From Caldilineaceae bacterium (GTDB taxonomy: Bacteria; Chloroflexota; Anaerolineae; Caldilineales; Caldilineaceae), in assembly GCA_022823185.1 (NCBI GenBank), contig JAJDXQ010000034.1:62001-126000 (forward strand): DNA of 64,000 bases, in the 5' to 3' direction. Shown piece after piece: positions 7,983 to 17,000 of the stretch. The notes beneath the pieces were generated by a model. The model was not told the origin of the DNA, did no database searches, and saw only the letters and a program-made list of their open reading frames with translations. The first letter of the stretch is position 1. The number at the start of each line of letters is the position of its first letter. The translations under genes and the position numbers were made by a program.

Positions 7983-8022
7983 GAAAAAACAGGTCAACCC
8001 ATCGACCGGGTTGACCTGTTTG
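7983..8022. terminator. Bidirectional intrinsic terminator (tRNA-Asp / fabI)
   Basis: A 13-bp perfect stem, AACAGGTCAACCC (7988-8000) with GGGTTGACCTGTT (8008-8020), and a 7-base loop. Six As on the left give a T-run for minus-strand fabI transcripts; TTT on the right serves plus-strand tRNA transcripts. Confidence 0.8.
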
Positions 8023-8050
8023 CATTCAAGATGGCGCCGCTTCCTGCCCT

Positions 8051-8839
8051 CTACCCTCCGACTGCATCCAAATCAGGAGCGCCCATTATATTGTATCCGC
8101 CATCCACATAGACCACCTCGCCCGTCACCTTCTGCGCCCAATCCCCCAACAAAAAGCGCGCCGCGTTCCCCACGTCAGCCTGTGTTACATTCCCCATCGG
8201 GGCAACCGACCCAACATAGCCCAGGCTCTTTCGAAATCCGCTGACCCCGGCGGAAGCCAGCGTCTTGATCGGGCCGGCGCTGATCGCGTTGACGCGCACC
8301 TGGTCAGCGCCCAAATCCCAGGCCAGATAGCGCACCGTCGCCTCCAACGCGGCCTTCGCCACCCCCATCACATTGTAGTTTGGCGTCACCTTTTCCGCGC
8401 CGTAGTAGGTCATCGCCATGATGCTTCCGCCCTCAGGCATCAGCGGGACCGCACGCTTCGCCAACGCCACCAGGCTGTAGCAGCTGATGTCTAGCGCAAC
8501 GCGAAATCCCTCGCGGCTGGTGTCGACAAAGCGTCCGCCCAGATCCTCTCGCGGGGCAAACGCAATCGAATGAACGAGAAAGTCGAGGTTGCCGAACTGG
8601 TCCCCCACCTTCTCAAAGAGTTCGTCAATTGCCCCATCGTCGGTCACGTCGCACTCCTCGACAAAACGGCTGCCTACTTGCTCAGCCAGTGGCATCACCC
8701 GCTTCTCCAGGAACGCGCCCGCGTAACTGAATCCCAGCTCCGCCCCCTCCTCGGCCAGAGCCTGGGCGATTCCCCAAGCGATTGAATTCTTGTTCGCGAC
8801 GCCAAATATGAGACCGCGCTTTCCTGCAAAGGAACCCAT
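8051..8839 (-). CDS. fabI: Enoyl-[acyl-carrier-protein] reductase (NADH), FabI
   Basis: 262 aa short-chain dehydrogenase catalysing the last reduction of each fatty-acid elongation cycle. FabI hallmarks: N-terminal [20 protein letters not shown] (dinucleotide site with the SIAWGIA motif), [11 protein letters not shown] (about 86-96), catalytic Tyr-x6-Lys in YNVMGVAK (Y155, K162), and [12 protein letters not shown] (about 188-199), the flexible substrate loop seen in triclosan-sensitive enzymes. AAGGAG lies eight bases before the ATG, so the start is firm. An intrinsic terminator follows at 7983-8022. The gene appears monocistronic, with a 367-bp upstream gap containing A+T-rich palindromes at 9012-9043. 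Confidence 0.96.
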   Translation of the reverse strand: MGSFAGKRGLIFGVANKNSIAWGIAQALAEEGAELGFSYAGAFLEKRVMPLAEQVGSRFVEECDVTDDGAIDELFEKVGDQFGNLDFLVHSIAFAPREDLGGRFVDTSREGFRVALDISCYSLVALAKRAVPLMPEGGSIMAMTYYGAEKVTPNYNVMGVAKAALEATVRYLAWDLGADQVRVNAISAGPIKTLASAGVSGFRKSLGYVGSVAPMGNVTQADVGNAARFLLGDWAQKVTGEVVYVDGGYNIMGAPDLDAVGG

Positions 8840-9011
8840 CTTTCACTCCTTAATGTGAATCGACATCGAAGATCAGTGCGCAGGACGGTCTTCGCGCCGG
8901 AAATAGATCAGGCCTTTCCAAATCTCTTACCCTAACCTGAAGAGCCATCCACCATCCCAATCTGTATGTTTCTACTGCCCGAACGAACCGAAACTCCCTC
9001 TTGCTGAAACC

Positions 9012-9043
9012 AATTTCGGAAAAAAACGAAATTTGACCAAATT
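9012..9043. promoter_or_regulatory. Overlapping A+T-rich palindromes upstream of fabI
   Basis: AATTTCG (9012-9018) and CGAAATT (9027-9033) flank eight mostly-A bases. This overlaps a second perfect palindrome AATTTG-AC-CAAATT (9030-9043), recalling the ATTTGA...TCAAAT shape of FabT-type sites in Firmicutes. It lies about 190 bp upstream of fabI and abuts the plus-strand promoter at 9049. Role as an operator is inferred. The rest of 8840-9206 shows no gene. Confidence 0.4.
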
Positions 9044-9048
9044 GCCCC

Positions 9049-9077
9049 TTTACAAGCAAATAAATGCATGTTATACT
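9049..9077 (+). promoter_or_regulatory. Orphan consensus-like promoter pointing into tyrS antisense
   Basis: TTTACA (9049-9054), a 17-bp spacer and TATACT (9072-9077) on the plus strand. No plus-strand gene follows; transcription would run antisense to the 3' end of tyrS. Confidence 0.5.
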
Positions 9078-9206
9078 ATGCAAGTAGGGACCGAGTTGTC
9101 ACGTTGTGGTTGGAAGCCACTATCGGGGGAAGCGTGGCATCCGGTTCCTATCTTTTTTGCCCGCCTCCCTTCCAACTCTCCAACCTGTCCGAACTGCCCG
9201 ACCAAT

Positions 9207-10445
9207 CTACTTGGCCGCAACCACGCGCAAGAACCGCCGCTTGCCCACCTGAAGGACGCTCTCTCCCTCGCCGGGAGCGACCAGCGTACCCACGCCGTCC
9301 GAGACGGCCGCTCCGTTGAGCCGCACACCCCCTTGGTCAATCAAACGCCGCGCTTCCCCTTTGCTGCGCACCATCCCTGCCTCGCTCATCAACTCCAGCA
9401 AGTTCATCTCCTCTGACAGCTCGAACTCGGGCGCGTCGCTTGGCGCAGCGCCTTCATGCATCCGCAGCGCATCCACCGCCGCCTGCTTTGCCCTGTCCTC
9501 GCCGTGAAATATGCCGATGATCTCCTCCGCGAGCGCCCTCTTCGCCGCCTGCGGTTCCAGCGCCCCGCTCTCCATCGCCATCATCATGCTGTCAATCTCA
9601 TCCTGGCTCCAGCGGGTAACCAGCTCAGCGAAATTCCGAAACGTGTGATCGGGCAAATTGACCACCTTGGTGAAAATCACTCCAGGAGCCTCGTCAATGC
9701 CAATGTGGTTTCCTGTCGACTTGCTCATCCTCATTTGGCCGTCCGTGCCAACAAGGATCGGGAACGTCAGCACAACCTGTGGTCGCATCCCCCGCGCGCT
9801 CATCAGAGTGCGCCCCGCCATCAGGTTGAACAGCTGGTCCGTGCCCCCGATCTGCACGTCCGTGTCCAGCATGATCGCGTCATAGCCCTGCATCAGCGCG
9901 TAGAAGAACTCGTGCAGCCAGATGGGCTCTCCCGTGGCATGCCGCTTGTTGAAATTATCCCGCGCCAGAAACTGCTGAACCGTAAAGTTGCTGGCCAGCC
10001 GGATCACGCCCCCAAAGTCCAACTCCTCCAACCACCTGTGATTGTAATCGATGACCGTCTTCTCCGGGTCCAGCACTCTGTGCGCCTGCCGCGTAAACCC
10101 CCGTGCGTTCTCCATCGCCTCTTCCAGGCTTTGCTGCGTCCGCGCGCTCTCCTTGTCGCTCGGGTCGCCGATCGTGCCCGTAAACGTCCCAATCAGAAAA
10201 ACCACCGTGTGGCCGAGTTCCTGGAACTGTCTCAACTTGCGCAGTGGAACCGTATGTCCCAGATGCAGGTCGCTCGAAGTCGGATCAAAGCCGCAGTAGA
10301 CGCGCAGCGGCCGTCCTTCCTCTGAGCTCTCCTCGAGGCGAAGTCGTAACTCCTTTTCCATATTGGCGCGGGTCTGTTCGTCACCAAACTCTACCCCGCG
10401 CATCAGTATGGCCATCTGTTTTTCAACCGGCGCGAATTCGGCCAT
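9207..10445 (-). CDS. tyrS: Tyrosyl-tRNA synthetase
   Basis: 412 aa class Ic aminoacyl-tRNA synthetase charging tRNA-Tyr. Seen: HIGH-like HLGH (61-64) in [13 protein letters not shown], the tyrosine pocket around [18 protein letters not shown] (187-204), the KMSKS-loop RMSKSTG (239-245), and a C-terminal S4 RNA-binding domain (about 345-412, [20 protein letters not shown]). The HLGH and QxGGTDQ forms point to the TyrRS subfamily common in Chloroflexota and related phyla. AAGGAG nine bases before the ATG fixes the start. No T-box motif was found in the upstream gap. Length is normal. Confidence 0.96.
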   Translation of the reverse strand: MAEFAPVEKQMAILMRGVEFGDEQTRANMEKELRLRLEESSEEGRPLRVYCGFDPTSSDLHLGHTVPLRKLRQFQELGHTVVFLIGTFTGTIGDPSDKESARTQQSLEEAMENARGFTRQAHRVLDPEKTVIDYNHRWLEELDFGGVIRLASNFTVQQFLARDNFNKRHATGEPIWLHEFFYALMQGYDAIMLDTDVQIGGTDQLFNLMAGRTLMSARGMRPQVVLTFPILVGTDGQMRMSKSTGNHIGIDEAPGVIFTKVVNLPDHTFRNFAELVTRWSQDEIDSMMMAMESGALEPQAAKRALAEEIIGIFHGEDRAKQAAVDALRMHEGAAPSDAPEFELSEEMNLLELMSEAGMVRSKGEARRLIDQGGVRLNGAAVSDGVGTLVAPGEGESVLQVGKRRFLRVVAAK

Positions 10446-10819
10446 CTCTCACCACTCCTTGAAAATTCGGTTCCTCTTGACTTAAACTCATTTCAGCGGG
10501 CCCAGGCATGACCCGACCCAACTCAGCGCAATATGGCGAAAATCCTGAGCCATCGGCGGTTTCAAGAACCTCAACATTTCGCCGCCATCCCACGAGTCCC
10601 CCCAACCTCAGGACCTCCCCAACCTCGAAACCCCAGCCCATCCACAACCCTCCATCCACCACCAATTCGCTTTCTCACCACCGCAGTTACTGACCACTGA
10701 CCACTGACCACTGACCTTTGACCATCGCAGTTCCCAAGAGTCCCGCACGCCTATCTTCTCGCCTCCAGATGGCAATTGATACCCGCAGATTGGAAATGGC
10801 TTGGACGTTACGAAGTCTC
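10446..10819. other. Intergenic region with low-complexity repeats
   Basis: No gene supported. CA/CC-rich plus strand and the tandem 7-mer at 10690-10724; translations through it give the low-complexity GQWSVVS string, an artefact of the repeat. It presumably contains the promoter of tyrS. Confidence 0.6.
10690..10724. repeat. Tandem 7-bp repeat (CTGACCA), five units
   Basis: Three exact CTGACCA units (10690-10710) followed by CTGACCT and TTGACCA. The same CACTGACCACTGA phrase appears once at about 1755-1766 in another regulatory gap. Confidence 0.85.
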
Positions 10820-12556
10820 TCAAAACTTGGGCTGCGTGATCGTCTCAACTGGATCGCGGCCCCGAAGAAAGTCAAAATCCATCCCCTCCGGCGCCTGCAG
10901 CACATGGTCCAGAAACAATCTGCCATAGCCCCGGTGATATGCCGGCTCCACCTGGGTCCGCTCCGCCTCCCGTCTCGCCAGCTCCTCTTGCCCGACACAA
11001 AGGTGCAGCCGCCTTCCCGGAACGTCCAACTCGATCTCGTCGCCCGTGCGTACAAGTGCCAGCGGGCCGCCAACCGCAGCCTCCGGCGCGACATGCAGTA
11101 CAATCGTGCCAAAGGCCGTCCCGCTCATCCGCGCGTCTGAAATACGAACCATATCGCGCACACCCCTTTTGAGCAACTTCCTGGGGATCGGCAAATTGCC
11201 CACCTCCGGCATCCCCGGACCGCCCACCGGGCCGGCATTCTGCAAAACAAGCACGTCATCGGGGTTGACATCAAGGTCGGGGTCGTCGATCCTCTCCTGC
11301 AGATCGGTTATGCTGCTGAAAACCAACGCCCGCCCCCGATGCTGCAAAAGATGGGCCGACGCGGCAGCATGCTTGATCACGGCCCCGGATGGCGCCAGAT
11401 TGCCCTGCAGAATCGCCAGGCCGCCCTCCTCTTTCAACGGGCTCTCTGCCGTACGAATCACCTGCGTGTCGACTGGCTCGCTCCCGGCAACGTTCTCCGC
11501 AAGCGTCCTTCCCGTAACTGTCAGAGCCTCACTGTGCAACAACGGCAAGAGCTGACGCAGGATGGCGGAAACACCGCCCGCATAGAAGAAATCCTCCATC
11601 TGGAATTTCCCCGCAGGCCGCACGTTGGCCAGCAACGGCGTCCGCCTGCTGATTTCATCAAACAGCGCCAGCGGCAGATCCATTCCTATTCGCCCCGCCA
11701 GCGCCGGCAAATGAACGACGGCATTGGTGCTGCCGCCCAGTGCGCACAGGAGCGTAATCGCGTTTTCCATCGCCTCGTTCGTCAGAATGCTGGACGGTCG
11801 AAGGCCCTCCGCCGCCATCGACACGATGCGCCGGCCGGCCCTTTCCGCCAAGAGCAATCGGCGCGAATCCACCGCCGGAATCGCCCCGTTTCCGGGGAGC
11901 GCCATGCCCAGCGCTTCAGTCAGTGAATTCATCGTCGATGCCGTCCCCATCACCATACAATGGCCCCAGCTCCGCACCAGGTTCTCCTCAACCTCCCTAT
12001 ACTCATCGTCGCTGAGGTTGCCCGCACGGTACTCCGTCGTAAGCCGCCGGCAATCTGTGCACGCGCCCAACGTCTCTCCCCGCCAGTGCCCGTTCAACAT
12101 CGGCCCCCCAGAGACGAGAATCGCAGGCACGTCTGCGCTGGCAACACCCATCAATGCCGCCGGTGTCGTCTTGTCACAGCCGCATAAAACCACCACCCCG
12201 TCCATCGGGTTGCCCCGTATCATCTCCTCCGTGTCCATCGCAGCCAGATTGCGCCAAAGCATGGAGGTCGGCGTCAGGTAGATCTCTCCCAGACTGATGG
12301 TCGGGAACTCCAGCGGGAACCCGCCCGCCTGCCACACGCCGCGCTTTACCGCGCCAACCAGCTCGGGAAAGTGCGCATGGCAGCTGTTCATCTCACTATA
12401 AGTGTTCAGGATCCCGATCATCGGACGATTCATGTCCGCCCGGTCGAAACCCATCGAGCGCGTAAAGGCCCGGTGCATCAGCCCTGCCGCATCAGGCTCA
12501 TTGAAAAATGAGCGGCCGCGGGCGTCGCCTTCAATTGCCGACTGTTCCCTGGTCAC
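10820..12556 (-). CDS. IlvD/Edd-family dehydratase (probable sugar-acid dehydratase)
   Basis: About 578 aa. The IlvD/Edd family dehydrates 2,3-dihydroxy acids using an Fe-S cluster and Mg2+. Seen: GILNTYSEMNSCHAHFPEL (first cluster cysteine), VVLCGCDKTTPAALMG (second), and GACTDCRR with the later GHCMVMGTASTMN (third). CGCDKTTPA and SGGPMLNG are closer to pentonate/hexonate (arabinonate, xylonate, gluconate-type) dehydratases than to the branched-chain IlvD, so the substrate is probably an aldonic acid, not proven. The start is taken as GTG at 12554-12556 after AGGGGGAACT; a TTG 24 bases upstream is an alternative. It is the last gene of the long minus-strand series, 64 bp after the NHL protein. 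Oxidised sugars from the dehydrogenase-like proteins at 54.7-63.5 kb could be its source (speculative). Confidence 0.87.
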   Translation of the reverse strand: MTREQSAIEGDARGRSFFNEPDAAGLMHRAFTRSMGFDRADMNRPMIGILNTYSEMNSCHAHFPELVGAVKRGVWQAGGFPLEFPTISLGEIYLTPTSMLWRNLAAMDTEEMIRGNPMDGVVVLCGCDKTTPAALMGVASADVPAILVSGGPMLNGHWRGETLGACTDCRRLTTEYRAGNLSDDEYREVEENLVRSWGHCMVMGTASTMNSLTEALGMALPGNGAIPAVDSRRLLLAERAGRRIVSMAAEGLRPSSILTNEAMENAITLLCALGGSTNAVVHLPALAGRIGMDLPLALFDEISRRTPLLANVRPAGKFQMEDFFYAGGVSAILRQLLPLLHSEALTVTGRTLAENVAGSEPVDTQVIRTAESPLKEEGGLAILQGNLAPSGAVIKHAAASAHLLQHRGRALVFSSITDLQERIDDPDLDVNPDDVLVLQNAGPVGGPGMPEVGNLPIPRKLLKRGVRDMVRISDARMSGTAFGTIVLHVAPEAAVGGPLALVRTGDEIELDVPGRRLHLCVGQEELARREAERTQVEPAYHRGYGRLFLDHVLQAPEGMDFDFLRGRDPVETITQPKF

Positions 12557-12619
12557 AGTTCCCCCTGCCCTTCCCGCCAAACGACCGGCGCTCCCTGACT
12601 TTCCACCGGGCCCCTCCGC

Positions 12620-13957
12620 TCACGGAGAGACCTGCAAACGATAGATATTACCATTGTCGCTGTCGGTCACAAAAAGGTCTCCCGCCCCGCTGACCGCAAT
12701 GCCCACCAGCTTGCGCAGAGCCTGCCCTCCAGGAAGCGTCCATGCCTCCAAATCCTCGGACCTGTTCCCCGAAATCCGAAACACGCCGCCCTGCTCCGGC
12801 TGCGTAACATACAGGGTGCCCTCTTCGTCCAGTGCCAAATGAGGACCATCCACACTGTTGGCAGTCACCAATGGCCAGAGATTCACCAGTTCCCCGCCTG
12901 CGCTGAAGTGTAAAACCGATGTCATTCCCGCAGTGGAAACATAAACGGAACCATCAGCCTTGTAGGCAACATCAACGGGCTGCAAATCTGTGCCATCAAA
13001 ATCGGTCGATATCCTGACCAGCTCCTGGCCGGAGAGGTCAAAGGCGGCAACGGCAAGCGCCGGCGTCATCGCCAGCCAGATGCGCCCCTGGCCGTCCACG
13101 TCCAGACCTCTGCTCCTGTCCGCCATGTTGTTTGGAATCGGAACCGCCTGCAGAAAGTCCCCCACCGCGCTGTGTACGCTGACATGCCCGCCGTCGCCGG
13201 CATCCAGAACATAGACGTTCCCTGCCCTGTCCGCTGCAACATCCACCGGTTCGACGAACGGTCTGTCCGACTGGCCTATCTCCGCCAATTCAAGGCCGTC
13301 GCCGTCCAAGACGACCAGTGTTCCCCTGCCGGGATCGACAACGTACAAATTGCCGTTGGCGACGGTTACGCCCCGAGGACGCTCGAAACTACCCTTAACC
13401 AATTCAAACTCAGCTACCTTCTCCTCCCCCAGAAAGGGAATGACATAATTCAACAGAAACTCCTGCCCAAGCGCCTCCCTGGAAACCACCTCAGAGTTCC
13501 CCTCAGGCTGTGAGAGTTCCGTATGCCTCGATTCCGTTCTGTAGTTGTCCCTGGCAACCGCTGCCAGTACAATCGCCAGAAGCAGAAGGGGACTGCCGCT
13601 CCATAGTGCCAGGATCCGGAGGCCGCTGGCCGCTCTCTCCCGAAATGATTTCGGTCTGTTTTCGGTCGCAGGGCCCTCTGCCGCAGCCACTTCCGCCCCC
13701 GCCCTGCCACCCTCGGCTCCGACCAGGCCCACTCTGCGTTCCAAAGTCGGCAGCTCGTCAACGTCAACATCAGGCAGAACAGCCTCTTGGCCGGCAATCT
13801 CCCCCTGGCGGGGAATCGCGCCCTGGCCAGCGATCTCCTCCTCGACGAATCCTTCCAATCGACCGACCGGATGACCGCAATGGTCGCAGTAATTTGCCGC
13901 GGGTCTTATCGACGACGCACAGTTTGGACATCTTGCAGACGGCTGGTCTTTCGTCAT
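12620..13957 (-). CDS. Zinc-ribbon / single-TM / NHL-propeller protein
   Basis: About 445 aa from ATG at 13955-13957 (a GTG 57 bases upstream is possible). Order: zinc ribbon with CPNC and CDHCGHP (about 9-30), acidic linker, one membrane segment LLLLAIVLAAVA (about 130), then an extracytoplasmic NHL beta-propeller (about 180-445) with blades such as LYVVDPGRGTLVVLDGDG and NVYVLDAGDGGHVSVHSAVG. The propeller is clearly paralogous, blade by blade, to the C-terminus of the neighbouring 1436-aa protein (both have MTPALAVAAFD and ANSVDGPHLAL). It looks like that protein without its glycosyltransferase core and PA14 domains. Predicted topology is N-inside, C-outside. Function unknown; presumably a scaffold or carbohydrate/protein-binding partner. 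Confidence 0.82.
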   Translation of the reverse strand: MTKDQPSARCPNCASSIRPAANYCDHCGHPVGRLEGFVEEEIAGQGAIPRQGEIAGQEAVLPDVDVDELPTLERRVGLVGAEGGRAGAEVAAAEGPATENRPKSFRERAASGLRILALWSGSPLLLLAIVLAAVARDNYRTESRHTELSQPEGNSEVVSREALGQEFLLNYVIPFLGEEKVAEFELVKGSFERPRGVTVANGNLYVVDPGRGTLVVLDGDGLELAEIGQSDRPFVEPVDVAADRAGNVYVLDAGDGGHVSVHSAVGDFLQAVPIPNNMADRSRGLDVDGQGRIWLAMTPALAVAAFDLSGQELVRISTDFDGTDLQPVDVAYKADGSVYVSTAGMTSVLHFSAGGELVNLWPLVTANSVDGPHLALDEEGTLYVTQPEQGGVFRISGNRSEDLEAWTLPGGQALRKLVGIAVSGAGDLFVTDSDNGNIYRLQVSP

Positions 13958-14040
13958 TTCTTCGTCAGTCTCAGATCCATGGCAGCGCAATCCTTCCACA
14001 TTCGAGCCAGTCACTTCGCATGCCAGGCACGAATGTCTCC

Positions 14041-17000
14041 CTACGGGGGCGCCGGAACCAGGTAAACCCTGCCGTTTTCGCTATCTGTCAGCACAACCTC
14101 GCCCCCAGATCCCGCGTCGACGCCGACCAGCTTCCGTATCGGGCTACTCGCCGGAAGAATCCAGATCTGTATCTCCTTCCCCTCATCGCCGGCCAGGCTC
14201 AGATACTGGCCCAGTTCCGGTTGGGTTATGTACAGTGTCCCGTCACCGCCTAAGGCAAGATGAGGCCCGTCCACGCTGTTTGCCGGCGCAAGCGGCCAGA
14301 TACCCGACGGCTCACCGCTGAGCGAAAAACGGATAAGCGCAGTCGTTCCCACCGTTGTAACATAGACGGCCTCGTCATTCATGTACGCGACGTCCACCGG
14401 CTGAAAATCTCCTCCTTGCAATGCCGTCGAGATTCTGGCCAGTTCCCGGCCTTCCTCATCAAAAGCCGCCACCGCAAGCGCCGGCGTCATCGCAACCCAG
14501 ATCCGCCCCAGCTGATCGACATCGATCCCCCGGCTTCTGTCCATACTGTCTTCGGGCAACGGGATGACCCGAATGAAGTCGCCGTCCGCGTCATGCACAG
14601 ATACCTGTCCGCCATCTCCTGCATCCAGAACATACACGTTGCCCAACGCATCCGCCGCCACGTCCACGGGCTCGCCGAATCGACGATTGGAGCGGCGGAC
14701 CTGAACCAGCTCCCGTCCACCGCTGTCGAGCACGAACAGAGACTTCTGCGCGGGGTCCACAACGTACAGCCTATCGTTTGCCGCCGCCACGCCCCGCGGC
14801 CGCTGAAGAGCGTCGCTCACCGTCTCAAATGCGGGTGTCTCCGTCCCTTCCCGCGGCAGAGGCGTGAAATCAAGCGGCAGGCCTGCGAGCATCTCCCCAG
14901 TTCCCCTGTCAAAAATCGCAAGGTCTTCAACCGACAGGTGGTCATAGCTGCCCTGCGGGGGTACCAGCGCCGCAGACTGCACGATGGTCCGGTCCTGACC
15001 TGGAGGAGCCCAATGAAGATTGACATGGTAATGAGAAGTCCGAGCCACATAGCGAATCCGTATATCGTGCAGACCCGCGGTCAATCTAACCGACTCCTCA
15101 TCATACTGGTTTGGTTCAGGGCTTGCCGCAACCGGTTCACCGTCGATCCACAATTCAGACTCGTCTATCGATTCAATCCCCAAGCGATAGACGCCGTCAT
15201 GGGGTACAGCCAGCTTGCCCTCCCATTCCACCGTATACGGCCTGGGAAGAGGAATATCGTGAAAGTAAAGATTGATCTGCGGATCGATCCGGGCAAATGC
15301 CGGGGTCCCCTCCCAGTTCCCATTCGCATAGTACTTGCCCAATAGTCCCGTGCTTGCCACCGGCGGCACGTGAAGAGTAGACGAGGGTACTATCTGCGCT
15401 TCTTCGCCTGGCCGTTGCCACGAAAGCGAAATCGGGCCTTCGCCTCCTACGGCCCGAACTCGAAGTCTGTGAAGTCCCAGGGCAAGATTCAATGCGGCAG
15501 TTGCCTCCTGGCCGCCGCCTGTCTCGCCTACACCCGCCTCGCCGCCAATCCGCGCCGCCAGTTCTTCGTTCACATACAGTTCTGCCGGGCCGGGCGCCCG
15601 CAAGACCAGCTTGTGAGGGCCATACTTCTCTACATTCAGAATCCCTCTCCACTCAGCCGAAAACGGGCCCGCCACCGGGGCCTCGCGCGACCAATCCGCG
15701 GCAACTGTAGCCTGCCTTTCGACTTTGACCGGCTCTCCCGTCCAATCCTCCCCCTCATAATAGGCAACGTGCATCCCTTGGATCGAGGCGATGTCCGAGG
15801 GCCTCAACCGTATCTCATACAGAACTGTCGGCCCGCCAAATGGGGCCTTGTGTTCCACAAACTCGCCCCCAGGATAGAAGCTGCGCGCCTGCTCAAAGAA
15901 GTTCCTTCGCTCCGGGTCCATCAGGAATAAGGCGTCCCGTTCCGGCGAAAGCGGCATCGGGAGCGTTGCCGTATAATCGACAGCCTGATAGAAGGGGACT
16001 GAGCTGCCAATGAATCGGACCGAAGGGTGGCCGGCATAGTGAGAAGTCAAATATACATCGGTATCGTCACGACCGACATGCTCCGCGACAACAGTTGCCG
16101 CTATCGTTTCCCCTGTCGAGTACGCATTCCACACAGCGAAGTCATTCATCTGGCGCAGGAAATATGTTCTGTAACTGTACGTCCCCGCAGCGGCCGCCAG
16201 GACAGCCATCACAACAACTGGCATCGCTTGCCAGTGAAACGCTTGCCAGAACCTCTCTGAAATTCTCGCGCCATTTGGAAAAATGTGCCTGCCGGTGGAA
16301 CTCCCGGCCGCCTCGTTCCCTCCCTCCCGATGAAGCCAGTAGTAAGAGGCAACCCGCCAGTTCTGCCACAGCAGCGCCAGCGGCAGGAGCGCGAGCAGAT
16401 ACGCGGCCGGCATCGTTCCAATCGCGCGCAGTGACTGCGGCGCCTCAAAACTCAGAGCAAAAATGCCTCCAGCCATCAGCCCGAAAAACCACAGAATCAG
16501 CAGCAGAAACCGGGGACGCCAGATTCGGCTGAAACTCAGGGCCAGTCCCAGCGCCAGCAGGGCCCCCGTAATCGGGGCCAGCATCGGCTCGCCCGGCAAG
16601 TTGTGACGGCCGTTTGGATCGCCTCGAACATTGTACATGAGCAGATGTGTGACCGCGCTTTCACGCACCTTGCCCCAGACCTGTTCCTCTGGATACTCCT
16701 CAAAAATCGACACTGTCCGCGTCCGCTCCAGGTAGCGATCCAGCCTTGCAAAAGCAAAAGTGGCCAGTGGAGCCAGGAAGAGCGTCACCCCCATTGCCAG
16801 CAATACCAGGCCCTTCCACCGAGCCAGCAAATGGTTCCAGTTTGTCACGAAAAAATACAACAGAAATATGCCAACTACCGCCAGAAACAGCTGAAACGCG
16901 TAATATGTGTTCAGCCCGAAACCCAGGAACAAGCCGGCCCACATGTAATCTGTCAGCCGGCCTCTGCGCAACGCCTTCAGCAGAAGCCCGATCCCCAACA

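Noticed and set aside
8850..9083. 77-codon minus-strand frame just upstream of fabI
   Set aside because: It spans the palindromes and A-rich tract, has no ribosome-binding site or family resemblance, and its composition is unlike neighbouring genes.
10446..10819. T-box riboswitch upstream of tyrS
   Set aside because: No AGGGTGGNACCGCG-type T-box sequence or terminator/antiterminator pair could be found on the minus strand.
10687..11112. Minus-strand frame ending GQWSVVSGQ
   Set aside because: The tail is a translation of the CTGACCA tandem repeat and the rest overlaps the dehydratase out of frame.
10820..12556. Assignment as branched-chain IlvD (dihydroxy-acid dehydratase for Ile/Val synthesis)
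   Set aside because: CGCDKTTPA and SGGPMLNG signatures and the lack of other ilv genes favour a sugar-acid dehydratase, so no ilvD symbol was given.
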